64,000 nt of DNA from Pseudomonas syringae KCTC 12500. Its GTDB lineage: Bacteria; Pseudomonadota; Gammaproteobacteria; Pseudomonadales; Pseudomonadaceae. Both the position numbers and the translations under genes were made by a program. The notes beneath the pieces were generated by a model. That model did not search any database. It saw nothing but the letters and a program-made list of their open reading frames with translations, and had not been told where the DNA came from. This document shows, in pieces, positions 41,893-50,076 of the stretch (the stretch's first letter is position 1; every line of letters begins with the position of its first letter). The stretch is from the NCBI RefSeq assembly GCF_000507185.2, contig NZ_AYTM02000002.1, forward strand, positions 3,941,501 to 4,005,500, in the 5' to 3' direction.

Positions 41893-44800
41893 ATGCAGAG
41901 CGTAGTCAGGGAGGCAGGCAGTACATCGGGATGCAGCGCATGGCGCAAGGTATGGGTATTGCTGGCGCTGATTTTTGCCGGAGCAGCCAATGCGGCGCAA
42001 AGCTTGCCGTTTTCACTGACAGCCCCTTTTGTGGTTTCCGCGGATCTGGCGCTCAAAGATCAGGACCGTGCCTGGCTCGACCAGCGCAAGGTACTTCGGG
42101 TCGGCATTGCTATCGCAGACTACGAGCCGATCGATATCACCAGTGATCGCAACCGTTATCAGGGCATCAGTGCCGATTACCTGGGGCTGGTCAGCGACCA
42201 GTTGAACCTCCCGGTGCAGGTCACCGGGTACGCCAAGCGTGACGAGGCTATCGAAGCGCTTCGCGGCGGCAAGATAGACCTGCTGACCAGTGCCAATGGT
42301 TTCGAGCGGGGTGTGAAGGGGCTGTCCTTCTCAACCGAATACATGCCCGATCGATCGGTAGTCGTTGGCCGCGGTAACGATCTGAGCCCGCCGTCGAACC
42401 TGGCTGGCAAGAAGGTCGTGCTGCTTGATGGCTATGCCGATTCGGAGGTGCTGCACCGCGTTTATCCCGACAGCCAGATCATTATTGCGCCTAACCTCTA
42501 CAGTGCTCTGGAAGCCTTGAGTCAGGGTGAAGTGGACGTTTTCATCGGCAACGAAGTCATAGTCCGTGCCTACACCGCCCTGCGGCCCTACCTCGGTTTG
42601 CAGATCAAATTCGAAAGTCGTTTGCCCCCGGTGGGGTTTTCCTTTGCGGTGCGGGGTGACGAGCAGCGCTTGCTGACCTTCATCAATCGCGCCCTGGACA
42701 GCATTGCACCCTCGACCAGTCGTGAAGTGCTCGGCCGCTGGACTATGGGGCTGGGCGCTGACGTTGAAGGACAACGCATTCGCCTCACCAGTGCCGAGCG
42801 ACGCTGGCTGCTCAAGCATCCGAGTGTGACCATCGCGACCGTGCAGCACCCACCGTATATCTACAAAGACAAGAACGGCCACTGGGTGGGGTTGAACGCA
42901 GATGTGCTGTCACGTATCTCGCGCATGACCGGCTTGCAGTTCGTCCATCAGGAACTGCCCTCCACGCAGTTGAGTATCGACATGCTGCGCGCCGGTCAGG
43001 CCGACATGAACACGACGCTCGCGGAAAATACCGAGCGCCGACGGTTCCTGGATTTTACCTATTCGTTCGGCGGCAATAGCTGGATGTTCGTAGTGCGCTC
43101 CGACCGCTCGTCGCACATATCGCTCGACAGTCTGACCGGGAAAGTACTGGCACTGCCGGCCAGGCATGCGCTCGAGGACCTGATCAGGCGCGAGCACCCC
43201 TTGATCCAGCTGCGCCTGGTGGACACCTACGATCAGGCCCGTGCGCTGGTGGAAAGTGGTGCCGCCGACGCGACCATTCAGAATGAAGTGGGGGCTTACC
43301 TGTTTCCGTCCGGACAACTGAAAGTTGCCAGAAGTGTCGAAGGCCAGTGGTCGCCCGACAGATTTTCAGTGATCAAGACTCAGCCCGAACTGCTGGGGAT
43401 TCTGAACAAGGCGCTGGAGGAGTTTCCGGTGGCCGAGTTGCGCTCGATCCGTCTGAAGTGGCTGGGCTCGGCGCTGCCTCAGCCGTCGCTCTGGGGGCGC
43501 ATACCGCCGTGGGTGTTCTGGGTCGTGTCTCTGGCTTTGCTGATCGGGCTGGTGTCGCTGACCTGGAGCAGTCGCCTCAAGGTACAGATTCGCCAGCGCC
43601 AAAGGGTGCAAAGGCAGCTCAATGATCAACTGGCCTTTAAACACGCTCTGCTCGACGGTATCCCTAATCCGATTTATGTGCGCGATCTCAAAGGGCGCCT
43701 GATTTCCTGTAACCGTAGCTACGAGCAGAGCCTGGGCATCAGTTTCGAACAGATGAATGGCCGACGCCTCACGGATGTCAATCTGATCCCGCGTGCGTTG
43801 GCCGAGCAGATGCATACCGATTACCTCACTCTGCTGGAGAATCATCAGCCGGTCTTTTCTGATCGCACCATCGAACTGCCGGGCAAACGTATGGACGTCT
43901 GGCAATGGACGGTGCCTTTCTTCGCTGCCGATGGACAGTTGCAGGGGCTGCTCGGCGGCTGGATCGATATCACAGAGCGCAAGCAACTGGAACAGCAGCT
44001 TCAGGAAGCCATGCGCCTGGCCGATCAGGCCAATGAGGCAAAAAGTGCTTTTCTGGCCAGCATGAGCCATGAAATTCGCACGCCGATGGGGGCAATCATT
44101 GGTTTGCTGGAACTGGAATGCGAACAAGCCTTGCGCCTGGGCAAGATTCCATCGCAGGGCCTGCAAGTGGCTCACCGCTCGGCTACGGAACTGGTCGCGC
44201 TGATTGGCGAAAGTCTTGACCTGGCCAGAATCGAAGCGGGCGGCATGCAGTTGTCACTGGCTGTGACGTCCCTGCAAGGACTTTTCGACGGCGTGATTGA
44301 GCTTTTTTCCGCGCAGGCTGGGGAAAAGGGCGTGGAACTGCGCCTGGAATTCTCCGGGCAGGCGCGCGGCGACTACTGGCTGGATCCCTTTAGATTGCGT
44401 CAGGTGCTGCATAACGTGCTGGGCAACGCCTTGAAGTTCACCCGGCAAGGTGCGGTAGTCGTGACGCTCGACGTGACCCATGACTCGCCTGAGTCCACGC
44501 GTGTGCGCATTGGTATTCAGGACAGCGGCGAAGGTATCGATCCGCAGCGTCAGCAGCAGGTATTTCAACCTTTCACCCAGGCAAGCGATGACACGGCCGC
44601 ACACTACGGAGGCAGCGGGCTGGGGTTGAGTATTACCCGGCAACTGGTGGAACTGATGAAGGGCGACATCAGCCTGCACAGCGAGCCGGGCAAGGGGACC
44701 CTGGTCACCATCGATCTGCCGTTGACCAGGGTGAGCGAGCCGGTTTTGCCCGCGGACGATGTGACGGATGTGCTTGTCGACACGCGTAGCCTTCATCTGT

Positions 44801-45522
44801 TGGTGGTTGATGACATGTCCGCCAATCGTCTGGTGTTGACCCGGCAGCTGGAGTTTCTTGGCCATCAGGTAACGGCTGTCGAAGACGGCAAGGCGGCGTT
44901 GTCGAGCTGGTGCGAAGGTGTGTTCGATGCGGTCATCACCGACTGCAATATGCCGGGTATCAGCGGCTATGCATTGACCCAGGCCATTCGCCAGATCGAA
45001 GAGAAAGAGCAACGTCAGCGCTGCCCGGTGATCGGCTGTACCGCCAACGCAATGAGTGACGAGGCTGCACGTTGCGAGCAGGCAGGCATGGATGGCCTGC
45101 TGATCAAGCCGCTGTCACTGGCGCGTCTGGCCCATGAGTTGGCGGATCGGGTACGTGAACCGACGTTCGACATCGGCACGCTACAAACCATGACTCAGGC
45201 CAACCCGCAACAGATGCAACGGTTGCTGAGCGAATTATGGAAGAACCTCAGGCATGAGCACGCGTTGCTGGAGCCCGCGGTGTCGGCCAATGACTGGAAG
45301 ACCCTGAGCGCCTGTCTGCATCGGCTCAAGGGCGCTGCGAGTCTGGTTGACGCAGTGCCGCTTGCCAAGGCCTGTGCCGCGCTGGACGACAGTGTTCGGC
45401 TGCAGAGCACGGCCAGCCTGGCCGAACGCTGGCAGGCACTGGAAGTGGCCATGACCGGTCTGCGCGCGGATATCGAATTGCAACTGGTGGCCGTGCCCGA
45501 GACCGCAGGGTCAGGCAATTGA
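41893..45522 (+). CDS. BvgS/RocS-like hybrid sensor histidine kinase
   Basis: A 1209-residue unorthodox kinase when started at ATG 41893, just before a signal peptide (VLLALIFAGAANA); the frame is open to a GTG at 41830. Order: two periplasmic SBP3-like Venus flytrap domains (~45-290, ~295-530), a membrane helix (~538-558), a PAS domain (~590-700), HisKA with H726 in MSHEIRTP, HATPase, a receiver domain with D1017 (ITDCNMPG), and an HPt domain with H1143 (LHRLKGAAS). Only one membrane helix precedes the PAS, as in BvgS. With the next two genes it reproduces the RocS1-RocR-RocA1 set of P. aeruginosa. Confidence 0.92.
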   Translation: MQSVVREAGSTSGCSAWRKVWVLLALIFAGAANAAQSLPFSLTAPFVVSADLALKDQDRAWLDQRKVLRVGIAIADYEPIDITSDRNRYQGISADYLGLVSDQLNLPVQVTGYAKRDEAIEALRGGKIDLLTSANGFERGVKGLSFSTEYMPDRSVVVGRGNDLSPPSNLAGKKVVLLDGYADSEVLHRVYPDSQIIIAPNLYSALEALSQGEVDVFIGNEVIVRAYTALRPYLGLQIKFESRLPPVGFSFAVRGDEQRLLTFINRALDSIAPSTSREVLGRWTMGLGADVEGQRIRLTSAERRWLLKHPSVTIATVQHPPYIYKDKNGHWVGLNADVLSRISRMTGLQFVHQELPSTQLSIDMLRAGQADMNTTLAENTERRRFLDFTYSFGGNSWMFVVRSDRSSHISLDSLTGKVLALPARHALEDLIRREHPLIQLRLVDTYDQARALVESGAADATIQNEVGAYLFPSGQLKVARSVEGQWSPDRFSVIKTQPELLGILNKALEEFPVAELRSIRLKWLGSALPQPSLWGRIPPWVFWVVSLALLIGLVSLTWSSRLKVQIRQRQRVQRQLNDQLAFKHALLDGIPNPIYVRDLKGRLISCNRSYEQSLGISFEQMNGRRLTDVNLIPRALAEQMHTDYLTLLENHQPVFSDRTIELPGKRMDVWQWTVPFFAADGQLQGLLGGWIDITERKQLEQQLQEAMRLADQANEAKSAFLASMSHEIRTPMGAIIGLLELECEQALRLGKIPSQGLQVAHRSATELVALIGESLDLARIEAGGMQLSLAVTSLQGLFDGVIELFSAQAGEKGVELRLEFSGQARGDYWLDPFRLRQVLHNVLGNALKFTRQGAVVVTLDVTHDSPESTRVRIGIQDSGEGIDPQRQQQVFQPFTQASDDTAAHYGGSGLGLSITRQLVELMKGDISLHSEPGKGTLVTIDLPLTRVSEPVLPADDVTDVLVDTRSLHLLVVDDMSANRLVLTRQLEFLGHQVTAVEDGKAALSSWCEGVFDAVITDCNMPGISGYALTQAIRQIEEKEQRQRCPVIGCTANAMSDEAARCEQAGMDGLLIKPLSLARLAHELADRVREPTFDIGTLQTMTQANPQQMQRLLSELWKNLRHEHALLEPAVSANDWKTLSACLHRLKGAASLVDAVPLAKACAALDDSVRLQSTASLAERWQALEVAMTGLRADIELQLVAVPETAGSGN

Positions 45523-45553
45523 ATCCAGCGACACAGTGTGGCGGGTTTAGGAC

Positions 45554-46915
45554 ATGTCCTATGGGGCGGGTGTCCGGGACGAGCTACAGTTGGCGTTATC
45601 CCGGGCCGATGGCTCTGACTCCGCAGGCGTGATCGTGCACTCACTCAAGGTTCTCATTCTCGAAGACCATCCTTTCCAGCTGATGGCTCTGCATCAGATG
45701 CTCAACGCCAATCAGGTGTTCGATGTGCTGGCGGCCGACAGCGTCGAGGTCGCCAGGCTTTCCCTGCAAAGCCGCGGCCCTGTCGACATCGCGATCTGTG
45801 ACTTGCAGATGGAAGGGCCTGATGGTCTGGAGCTGATCCGCTTCATGGCTGAGAACGGCCTGGCGCGCGCGCTGATCATTGTCAGCTGTTCTGCCGCCTG
45901 CGTGTTGGAAGGGGTGGCGCAACTGGCGCTCGCCCAAGGCCTGAACGTTCTGGGCTATATGCAGAAACCGGCCTCCGCGGGGGCGTTGTACGAGCTGCTC
46001 GAGGCGTATGGACCCGGCCGCTCAGACTGTATAGAGCAAGCAGTGTCGGGCAGCACGTTCAGCGCTCTTTGCGCCATCGAATTGTTTGACCCGACCGGCA
46101 GCGGAGCGATAGACGTGGCGTCCATCGCCGAACAATGGATCACCTATTTTCAACCCAAGGTCAGTCTGCAGGGCGAGTTGCTGGGCGCCGAAGCGTTGGT
46201 TCGCTGGCAGCATCCGGTGTACGGCCTGCTGGCACCCGGGCGATTTATCGAGGCCATCGAGGCTGAAGGACTCACCGTTGCGTTGACCTGGCGGGTGCTG
46301 GATCAGGCGCTGCAGTTTTCTGCGCAGGCCATGCGCGAGCAGGGTGAGGCGCTGTCGGTTGCCGTCAACATTGACCCACAAGTGCTGCAACAGCTGGATT
46401 TCGCCGAGCAGATCACGCAAGCGCTTGCCCGTCATGGCGTGCCGGCCACCGCGCTGACCCTGGAAATTCTCGAGCAGGACGCCGCGCGCCCGGAAACCTG
46501 GCAGCTCGAAGGCCTGCTGAGGTTATGCATGCAGGGCTGCAAGTTGTCTATCGATGACTTTGGTATGGGCGCCTCGAATATCGACCGTCTTCTGCAATTA
46601 CCTTTCAGCGAGCTGAAAATACCGACCGAGTTCGTGCGCGGCATGGCCGACGACGCGCGTAAATCGGCGGTGGTGGCCGGTGCCTTGCTGATGGCGCAGA
46701 GGCTGTCGATGTCGGTCGTGGTTGAAGGTGTCGAGACGATTGAAGACGTCCACAGTCTGCTGGCGTTGGGCGATCCCGCCATTCAAGGGTATTTCATCGC
46801 TCGCCCGATGTCGGCCTCGGCGTTCATGCGCTGGGTCGCCGAGCGTGACAGCGGCCACCTGCACGCCGTTTGCAGAGACGACCCGCTTCAGGACATTCCG
46901 CTTTCCTGCAAATAA
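45554..46915 (+). CDS. RocR-like response regulator with EAL domain
   Basis: A receiver domain (~25-150; phospho-acceptor in AICDLQMEGPDG) fused to an EAL phosphodiesterase (~195-440) that should hydrolyse cyclic di-GMP. Catalytic residues look complete: EALVRW, the Asn of VAVNID, LEILEQD, IDDFGMG, LKIP with Lys, VVEGVET and IQGYF. The start is uncertain; 45554 is crowded by its AGGA, and a GTG near 45632 is an alternative. It follows the sensor gene by 31 bases. Its 3' end overlaps the convergent regulator gene by 28 bases. Confidence 0.9.
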   Translation: MSYGAGVRDELQLALSRADGSDSAGVIVHSLKVLILEDHPFQLMALHQMLNANQVFDVLAADSVEVARLSLQSRGPVDIAICDLQMEGPDGLELIRFMAENGLARALIIVSCSAACVLEGVAQLALAQGLNVLGYMQKPASAGALYELLEAYGPGRSDCIEQAVSGSTFSALCAIELFDPTGSGAIDVASIAEQWITYFQPKVSLQGELLGAEALVRWQHPVYGLLAPGRFIEAIEAEGLTVALTWRVLDQALQFSAQAMREQGEALSVAVNIDPQVLQQLDFAEQITQALARHGVPATALTLEILEQDAARPETWQLEGLLRLCMQGCKLSIDDFGMGASNIDRLLQLPFSELKIPTEFVRGMADDARKSAVVAGALLMAQRLSMSVVVEGVETIEDVHSLLALGDPAIQGYFIARPMSASAFMRWVAERDSGHLHAVCRDDPLQDIPLSCK

Positions 46916-47622
46916 ATGAACAGGGCTGCGTCATTGGCCAGTCCGAGCTTACGCATGGCGGCGACTTTCTGAGCGCTGACGGTCTGTTTGCTGCGATTGA
47001 GTTGCGCAGCGATCCGGCCAACCGTATGGCCCGCCGAGAGCAGGCGTAACACTTCCAGCTCCCTTGGCGACAAGCGATCTGCCGGCAGTAGCGCATCGGG
47101 GCCATGCTGACGGGCTTCGCTCAGCACGCTGCGTACCGAATCGGCGACAAAAAGCTCACCGCGCCTGACCCCCTTGATGGCAGCAGGCAGCTCTCCGGCA
47201 AGGCTGGCCTTGCTCAACAGACCTCGGACATCCAGGTCGAGCATGGACTGAAACAGTCCGGCATTGCTCAGGGTCGTGACAACGATCACCGGCAGCGTCG
47301 GAAAGTCCCGGCGGATGCGCTGCAGCAGACGCAGGCCATCGTTCTGCCGTTCGACGGGCATCATGAAGTCGGTCACCAGCACATCGCATGCGTGGCGTTC
47401 GAGTGCCTGGAGCAGTTCGTCCGGATTGCAGGCCTCGGCGACGACGCTGGCCAGATTGTCCTGCTCCAGGACGACCCGCAGGCCGATGAGAAAAATCGGG
47501 TGGTCATCAGCCACGATGACCCGCAGCGGGCGATCAGCGGACTCGCTCAAGAGGTGGCTCCGTGAAAAGGCTATACGGGTATTGCACGCGCTGGAGGTGT
47601 TTAGCGCAGTGATCAAGAGCAT
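46888..47622 (-). CDS. RocA/EvgA-like LuxR-type response regulator
   Basis: A receiver (RVIVADDHPIFLIGL, phospho-Asp in VLVTDFMMPV) followed by a NarL/LuxR helix-turn-helix (LSPRELEVLRLLSAGHTVGRIAAQLNRSKQTVSAQ). This is the BvgA/EvgA/RocA output type. ATG 47622 gives an odd N-terminal extension; TTG 47550, with GGAG 7 bases upstream, would give a standard 220-residue protein and may be the true start. It is convergent with the EAL gene and overlaps it by 28 bases. It is the likely partner of the BvgS-like kinase and may control fimbrial or toxin genes elsewhere. Confidence 0.88.
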   Translation of the reverse strand: MLLITALNTSSACNTRIAFSRSHLLSESADRPLRVIVADDHPIFLIGLRVVLEQDNLASVVAEACNPDELLQALERHACDVLVTDFMMPVERQNDGLRLLQRIRRDFPTLPVIVVTTLSNAGLFQSMLDLDVRGLLSKASLAGELPAAIKGVRRGELFVADSVRSVLSEARQHGPDALLPADRLSPRELEVLRLLSAGHTVGRIAAQLNRSKQTVSAQKVAAMRKLGLANDAALFIYLQESGMS

Positions 47623-47628
47623 AGGCAC

Positions 47629-47672
47629 CTTGTAGGACGCGTAGCGGAATTATGTTGGATTCTTCCTACAAG
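47629..47672. promoter_or_regulatory. inverted repeat upstream of the RocA-like gene
   Basis: CTTGTAGGA (47629-47637) and TCCTACAAG (47664-47672) form a perfect 9-bp inverted repeat just upstream of the regulator start. The word TTCCTACA resembles known EvgA/BvgA half-sites (TTCYTACA), so autoregulation is possible. It could instead be a degenerate REP pair, since REPs share TGTAGGA. Confidence 0.4.
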
Positions 47673-47838
47673 CTCGCTTTCTGTTGTCATTGGCGTCCGG
47701 TTTTTTCCTTGTCACATTCAACAGGCATGCTCGAAATGACAGACAGGTGCTGCGATTCGGCGATAGAAAGAACTTTCTGCTGTCGCCGATGGTCATTGAT
47801 TAGCACCTTTGCATTCAAACTGTTGAGTGGTGATCCGG

Positions 47839-48135
47839 ATGGAAAATATCAGCTTACTGCTAAGCGAAGCGCTGGCTCCCTATCAGGCCAGTATTGGCCC
47901 GGCCGGCTCTCGGGGCGAACGTCTGGTGACTCTGAAAGACAAATCGGGCACCAGTGTGATCGAACGCGCATTTGGCGCTGATCAACTGAGCGACAAGCGT
48001 CAGCTCACCGACGTGGTAGACGGTCTGCGCCGCGATCTGATGGTTGCGGAGGGTCGAATCGAACCCTGCGTCATTGCCGCCATGCGCAATGCTGCAATCA
48101 GCCGCACGTTTGCCGGCACTCCATCATTTGCTTAA
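47839..48135 (+). CDS. DUF3509 protein
   Basis: A 98-residue protein of the Pseudomonas-restricted DUF3509 family: MENISLLLSEALAPYQ at the start, a VTLKDKSG strand and ADQLSDKRQLTDVVDGLRRD. Role unknown. ATG 47839 has a weak ribosome site. It is divergent from the RocA-like gene. A terminator follows at 48264. Confidence 0.85.
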   Translation: MENISLLLSEALAPYQASIGPAGSRGERLVTLKDKSGTSVIERAFGADQLSDKRQLTDVVDGLRRDLMVAEGRIEPCVIAAMRNAAISRTFAGTPSFA

Positions 48136-48263
48136 CAGTTGCTTAACCGACGTCTCCGATACCGGAACCTGACGGGTTCGCTGCACTCCTATCCATTACG
48201 TCAGGTTTGATCATTGTGCTCCGGTGATCAAGGGCTGACGTACTGACCACAATGGTCATGTTT

Positions 48264-48300
48264 ACCCCGAGCAGGTCCCCCTCTGCCCGGGGTTTCTTTT
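48264..48300 (+). terminator. terminator after DUF3509 gene
   Basis: Stem ACCCCG with GCAG inside, paired to CTGC and CGGGGT (one mismatch bubble), followed by TTCTTTT. Convergent with the binding-protein gene. Confidence 0.75.
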
Positions 48301-48306
48301 GTCTGG

Positions 48307-49185
48307 TCATTCCTTGTCCAGCAGTGCCTTGACGTCCTCCAGGTAGCCGGCCCGTTGCGCAGGTTCCAGCCACTGCGCATAAAAGCCCATCAGGCTGGTT
48401 TCGCGCAGCACGCGCATCACGCGGTTGACCAGTGCGATGGCCTGCTCGCCCTCGGGCGAGCTGCTGCAGCTGACGTAGACGAACTGGTATGCAGGATTGC
48501 CCTTGATCGGCAAGAAGGCCAGTTCCTCCGGCCTTATGCCTTGTTGCATGGCATGATAGCGCGCCTCCGGCCAGAAGCTGATAAAGGCTTGCAGACGCTC
48601 CAGACGCTCCATTTGCAGCAGGCTGCCGACGGCATCGTTACCGTAGTGCGGGACGAGGGTGCCCTCATCGACGTCGTGCAACGTGTGGTCGATCATCTCT
48701 CCATAGCTGCGTTCGGCAACGATGCCCAATTTGATCGTCCGGCTGGCCATCAAGGCCGCGACGTCGATTTTTCCGTCCTCGACGTAGGGCTCGAACTTCG
48801 ACATTTCCTCCTTGCGCACAATCAGACCGCTGCTGAGGATGGCGCCGATCGGTATGGAAAAAAGCAGGGTTCTGGCTCTTTCTGCCGTCCACAGCATGGT
48901 GGGATCACAACTGAGAGACGTGTCGTCGCTCAGCATTTGCAGAGCCCTGGCGCGGTTGACCCGCATCAGCACATGATCGTATTCGGGCATTTGCGCGGTC
49001 AGCAAGGGCATCAGCTGATCAATTGCTCCTTGCCCGCGCATGGAACCGGAAAAAATCGTCGAAGGAGGGATGTCGCGCATCAGCCAGGTCAGCGTCTCCC
49101 TGGCCTGGCTGATACACGGCATGGCAGCCAGCGACAGGGCGAGCATCAATCGAGCCGTTGTACAGTACGAGGCAGGAAGGGGCAT
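48307..49185 (-). CDS. TIGR02285-type periplasmic binding-like protein
   Basis: A 292-residue exported protein (signal LMLALSLAAMPCISQA) with an SBP3-like solute-binding fold. The pattern LTWLMRDIPPSTIFSGSMRGQGAID and later MGFYAQWLEPAQRA is that of the TIGR02285 family, whose ligand is unknown. It lacks a partner ABC permease. The gene is alone between the DUF3509 and yaeQ genes. Confidence 0.8.
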   Translation of the reverse strand: MPLPASYCTTARLMLALSLAAMPCISQARETLTWLMRDIPPSTIFSGSMRGQGAIDQLMPLLTAQMPEYDHVLMRVNRARALQMLSDDTSLSCDPTMLWTAERARTLLFSIPIGAILSSGLIVRKEEMSKFEPYVEDGKIDVAALMASRTIKLGIVAERSYGEMIDHTLHDVDEGTLVPHYGNDAVGSLLQMERLERLQAFISFWPEARYHAMQQGIRPEELAFLPIKGNPAYQFVYVSCSSSPEGEQAIALVNRVMRVLRETSLMGFYAQWLEPAQRAGYLEDVKALLDKE

Positions 49186-49396
49186 TCGCGGGTGTCATCC
49201 TCGAAAAGGGTTCAACAGTCTGAGGTAGGGTTGGCAGCTCTTTGAATGGCGCTGCGCCAGTGGCGTCACATTCAGGTGCCCCGGTTGGGAGTCCGGGTGC
49301 TCGCCGCATATCGTCATTAGCACAGATATGTATCAGAAATTTGTTTCAAACTATCGATTTTTGTTCGTCCTGCAAATGGGGGGCAAACACATCCTT

Positions 49397-49419
49397 GCGC
49401 GAGCAAGTTCGTTCACAGG
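49397..49419 (-). repeat. degenerate REP
   Basis: GCGCGAGCAAGTTCGTTCAC is a decayed inverse REP (compare CGCGAACAAGTTCGCTCCTA in the array), in the 286-base gap before yaeQ. Confidence 0.55.
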
Positions 49420-49471
49420 CCCGGCATCGGGTAGACTTGCCGTCTTCCCTCCAGACTCTAGAAGCCCGTTC

Positions 49472-50014
49472 ATGGCCCAGCCGTCCACGACCTACAAATT
49501 CGAACTCAACCTCACCGACCTCGATCGCGGCGTGTACGAGAGCGTCAAGCAGACCATCGCCCGCCATCCTTCGGAAACCGAAGAGCGCATGACCGTGCGT
49601 CTGCTGGCCTATGCCTTCTGGTACAACGAACAGTTGTCGTTCGGTCGCGGCCTGTCTGATGTCGACGAGCCCGCTCTGTGGGAAAAAAGCCTGGATGACC
49701 GGGTTCTGCACTGGATCGAAGTGGGCCAGCCGGACGCCGACCGACTGACCTGGTGCTCGCGCCGTACCGAACGCACCAGCCTGCTGGCCTACGGCAGCCT
49801 GCGCGTCTGGGAAGGCAAGGTCATCCCGGCGATCAAGAACCTGAAAAACGTCAATATCGCCGCCGTCCCGCAGGAAGTGCTGGAAGTGCTGGCCAAGGAT
49901 ATGCCGCGGGTCATCAAGTGGGATGTGATGATCAGTGAAGGGACGGTGTTCGTCACTGACGACCGCGGCCAGCATGAAGTCCAGTTGCAATGGCTTGCGG
50001 GCGAGCGCGGCTGA
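49472..50014 (+). CDS. yaeQ: YaeQ family protein
   Basis: A 180-residue protein of the YaeQ family, which has a PD-(D/E)xK-like nuclease fold of unclear activity. It starts MAQPSTTYKFELNLTDLDRGVYE and includes RLLAYAFWYNEQLSFGRGLSDVDEPAL-type text (abbreviated), and WCSRRTERTSLLAYG. ATG 49472 is family-consistent; the longer frame is not. It precedes recJ by 62 bases. Confidence 0.93.
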   Translation: MAQPSTTYKFELNLTDLDRGVYESVKQTIARHPSETEERMTVRLLAYAFWYNEQLSFGRGLSDVDEPALWEKSLDDRVLHWIEVGQPDADRLTWCSRRTERTSLLAYGSLRVWEGKVIPAIKNLKNVNIAAVPQEVLEVLAKDMPRVIKWDVMISEGTVFVTDDRGQHEVQLQWLAGERG

Positions 50015-50076
50015 CAGCCGCCGGTTCCGATCGAAATCACATTCATCGACACTGCAAAGAGAATCAGCTGACCCGC

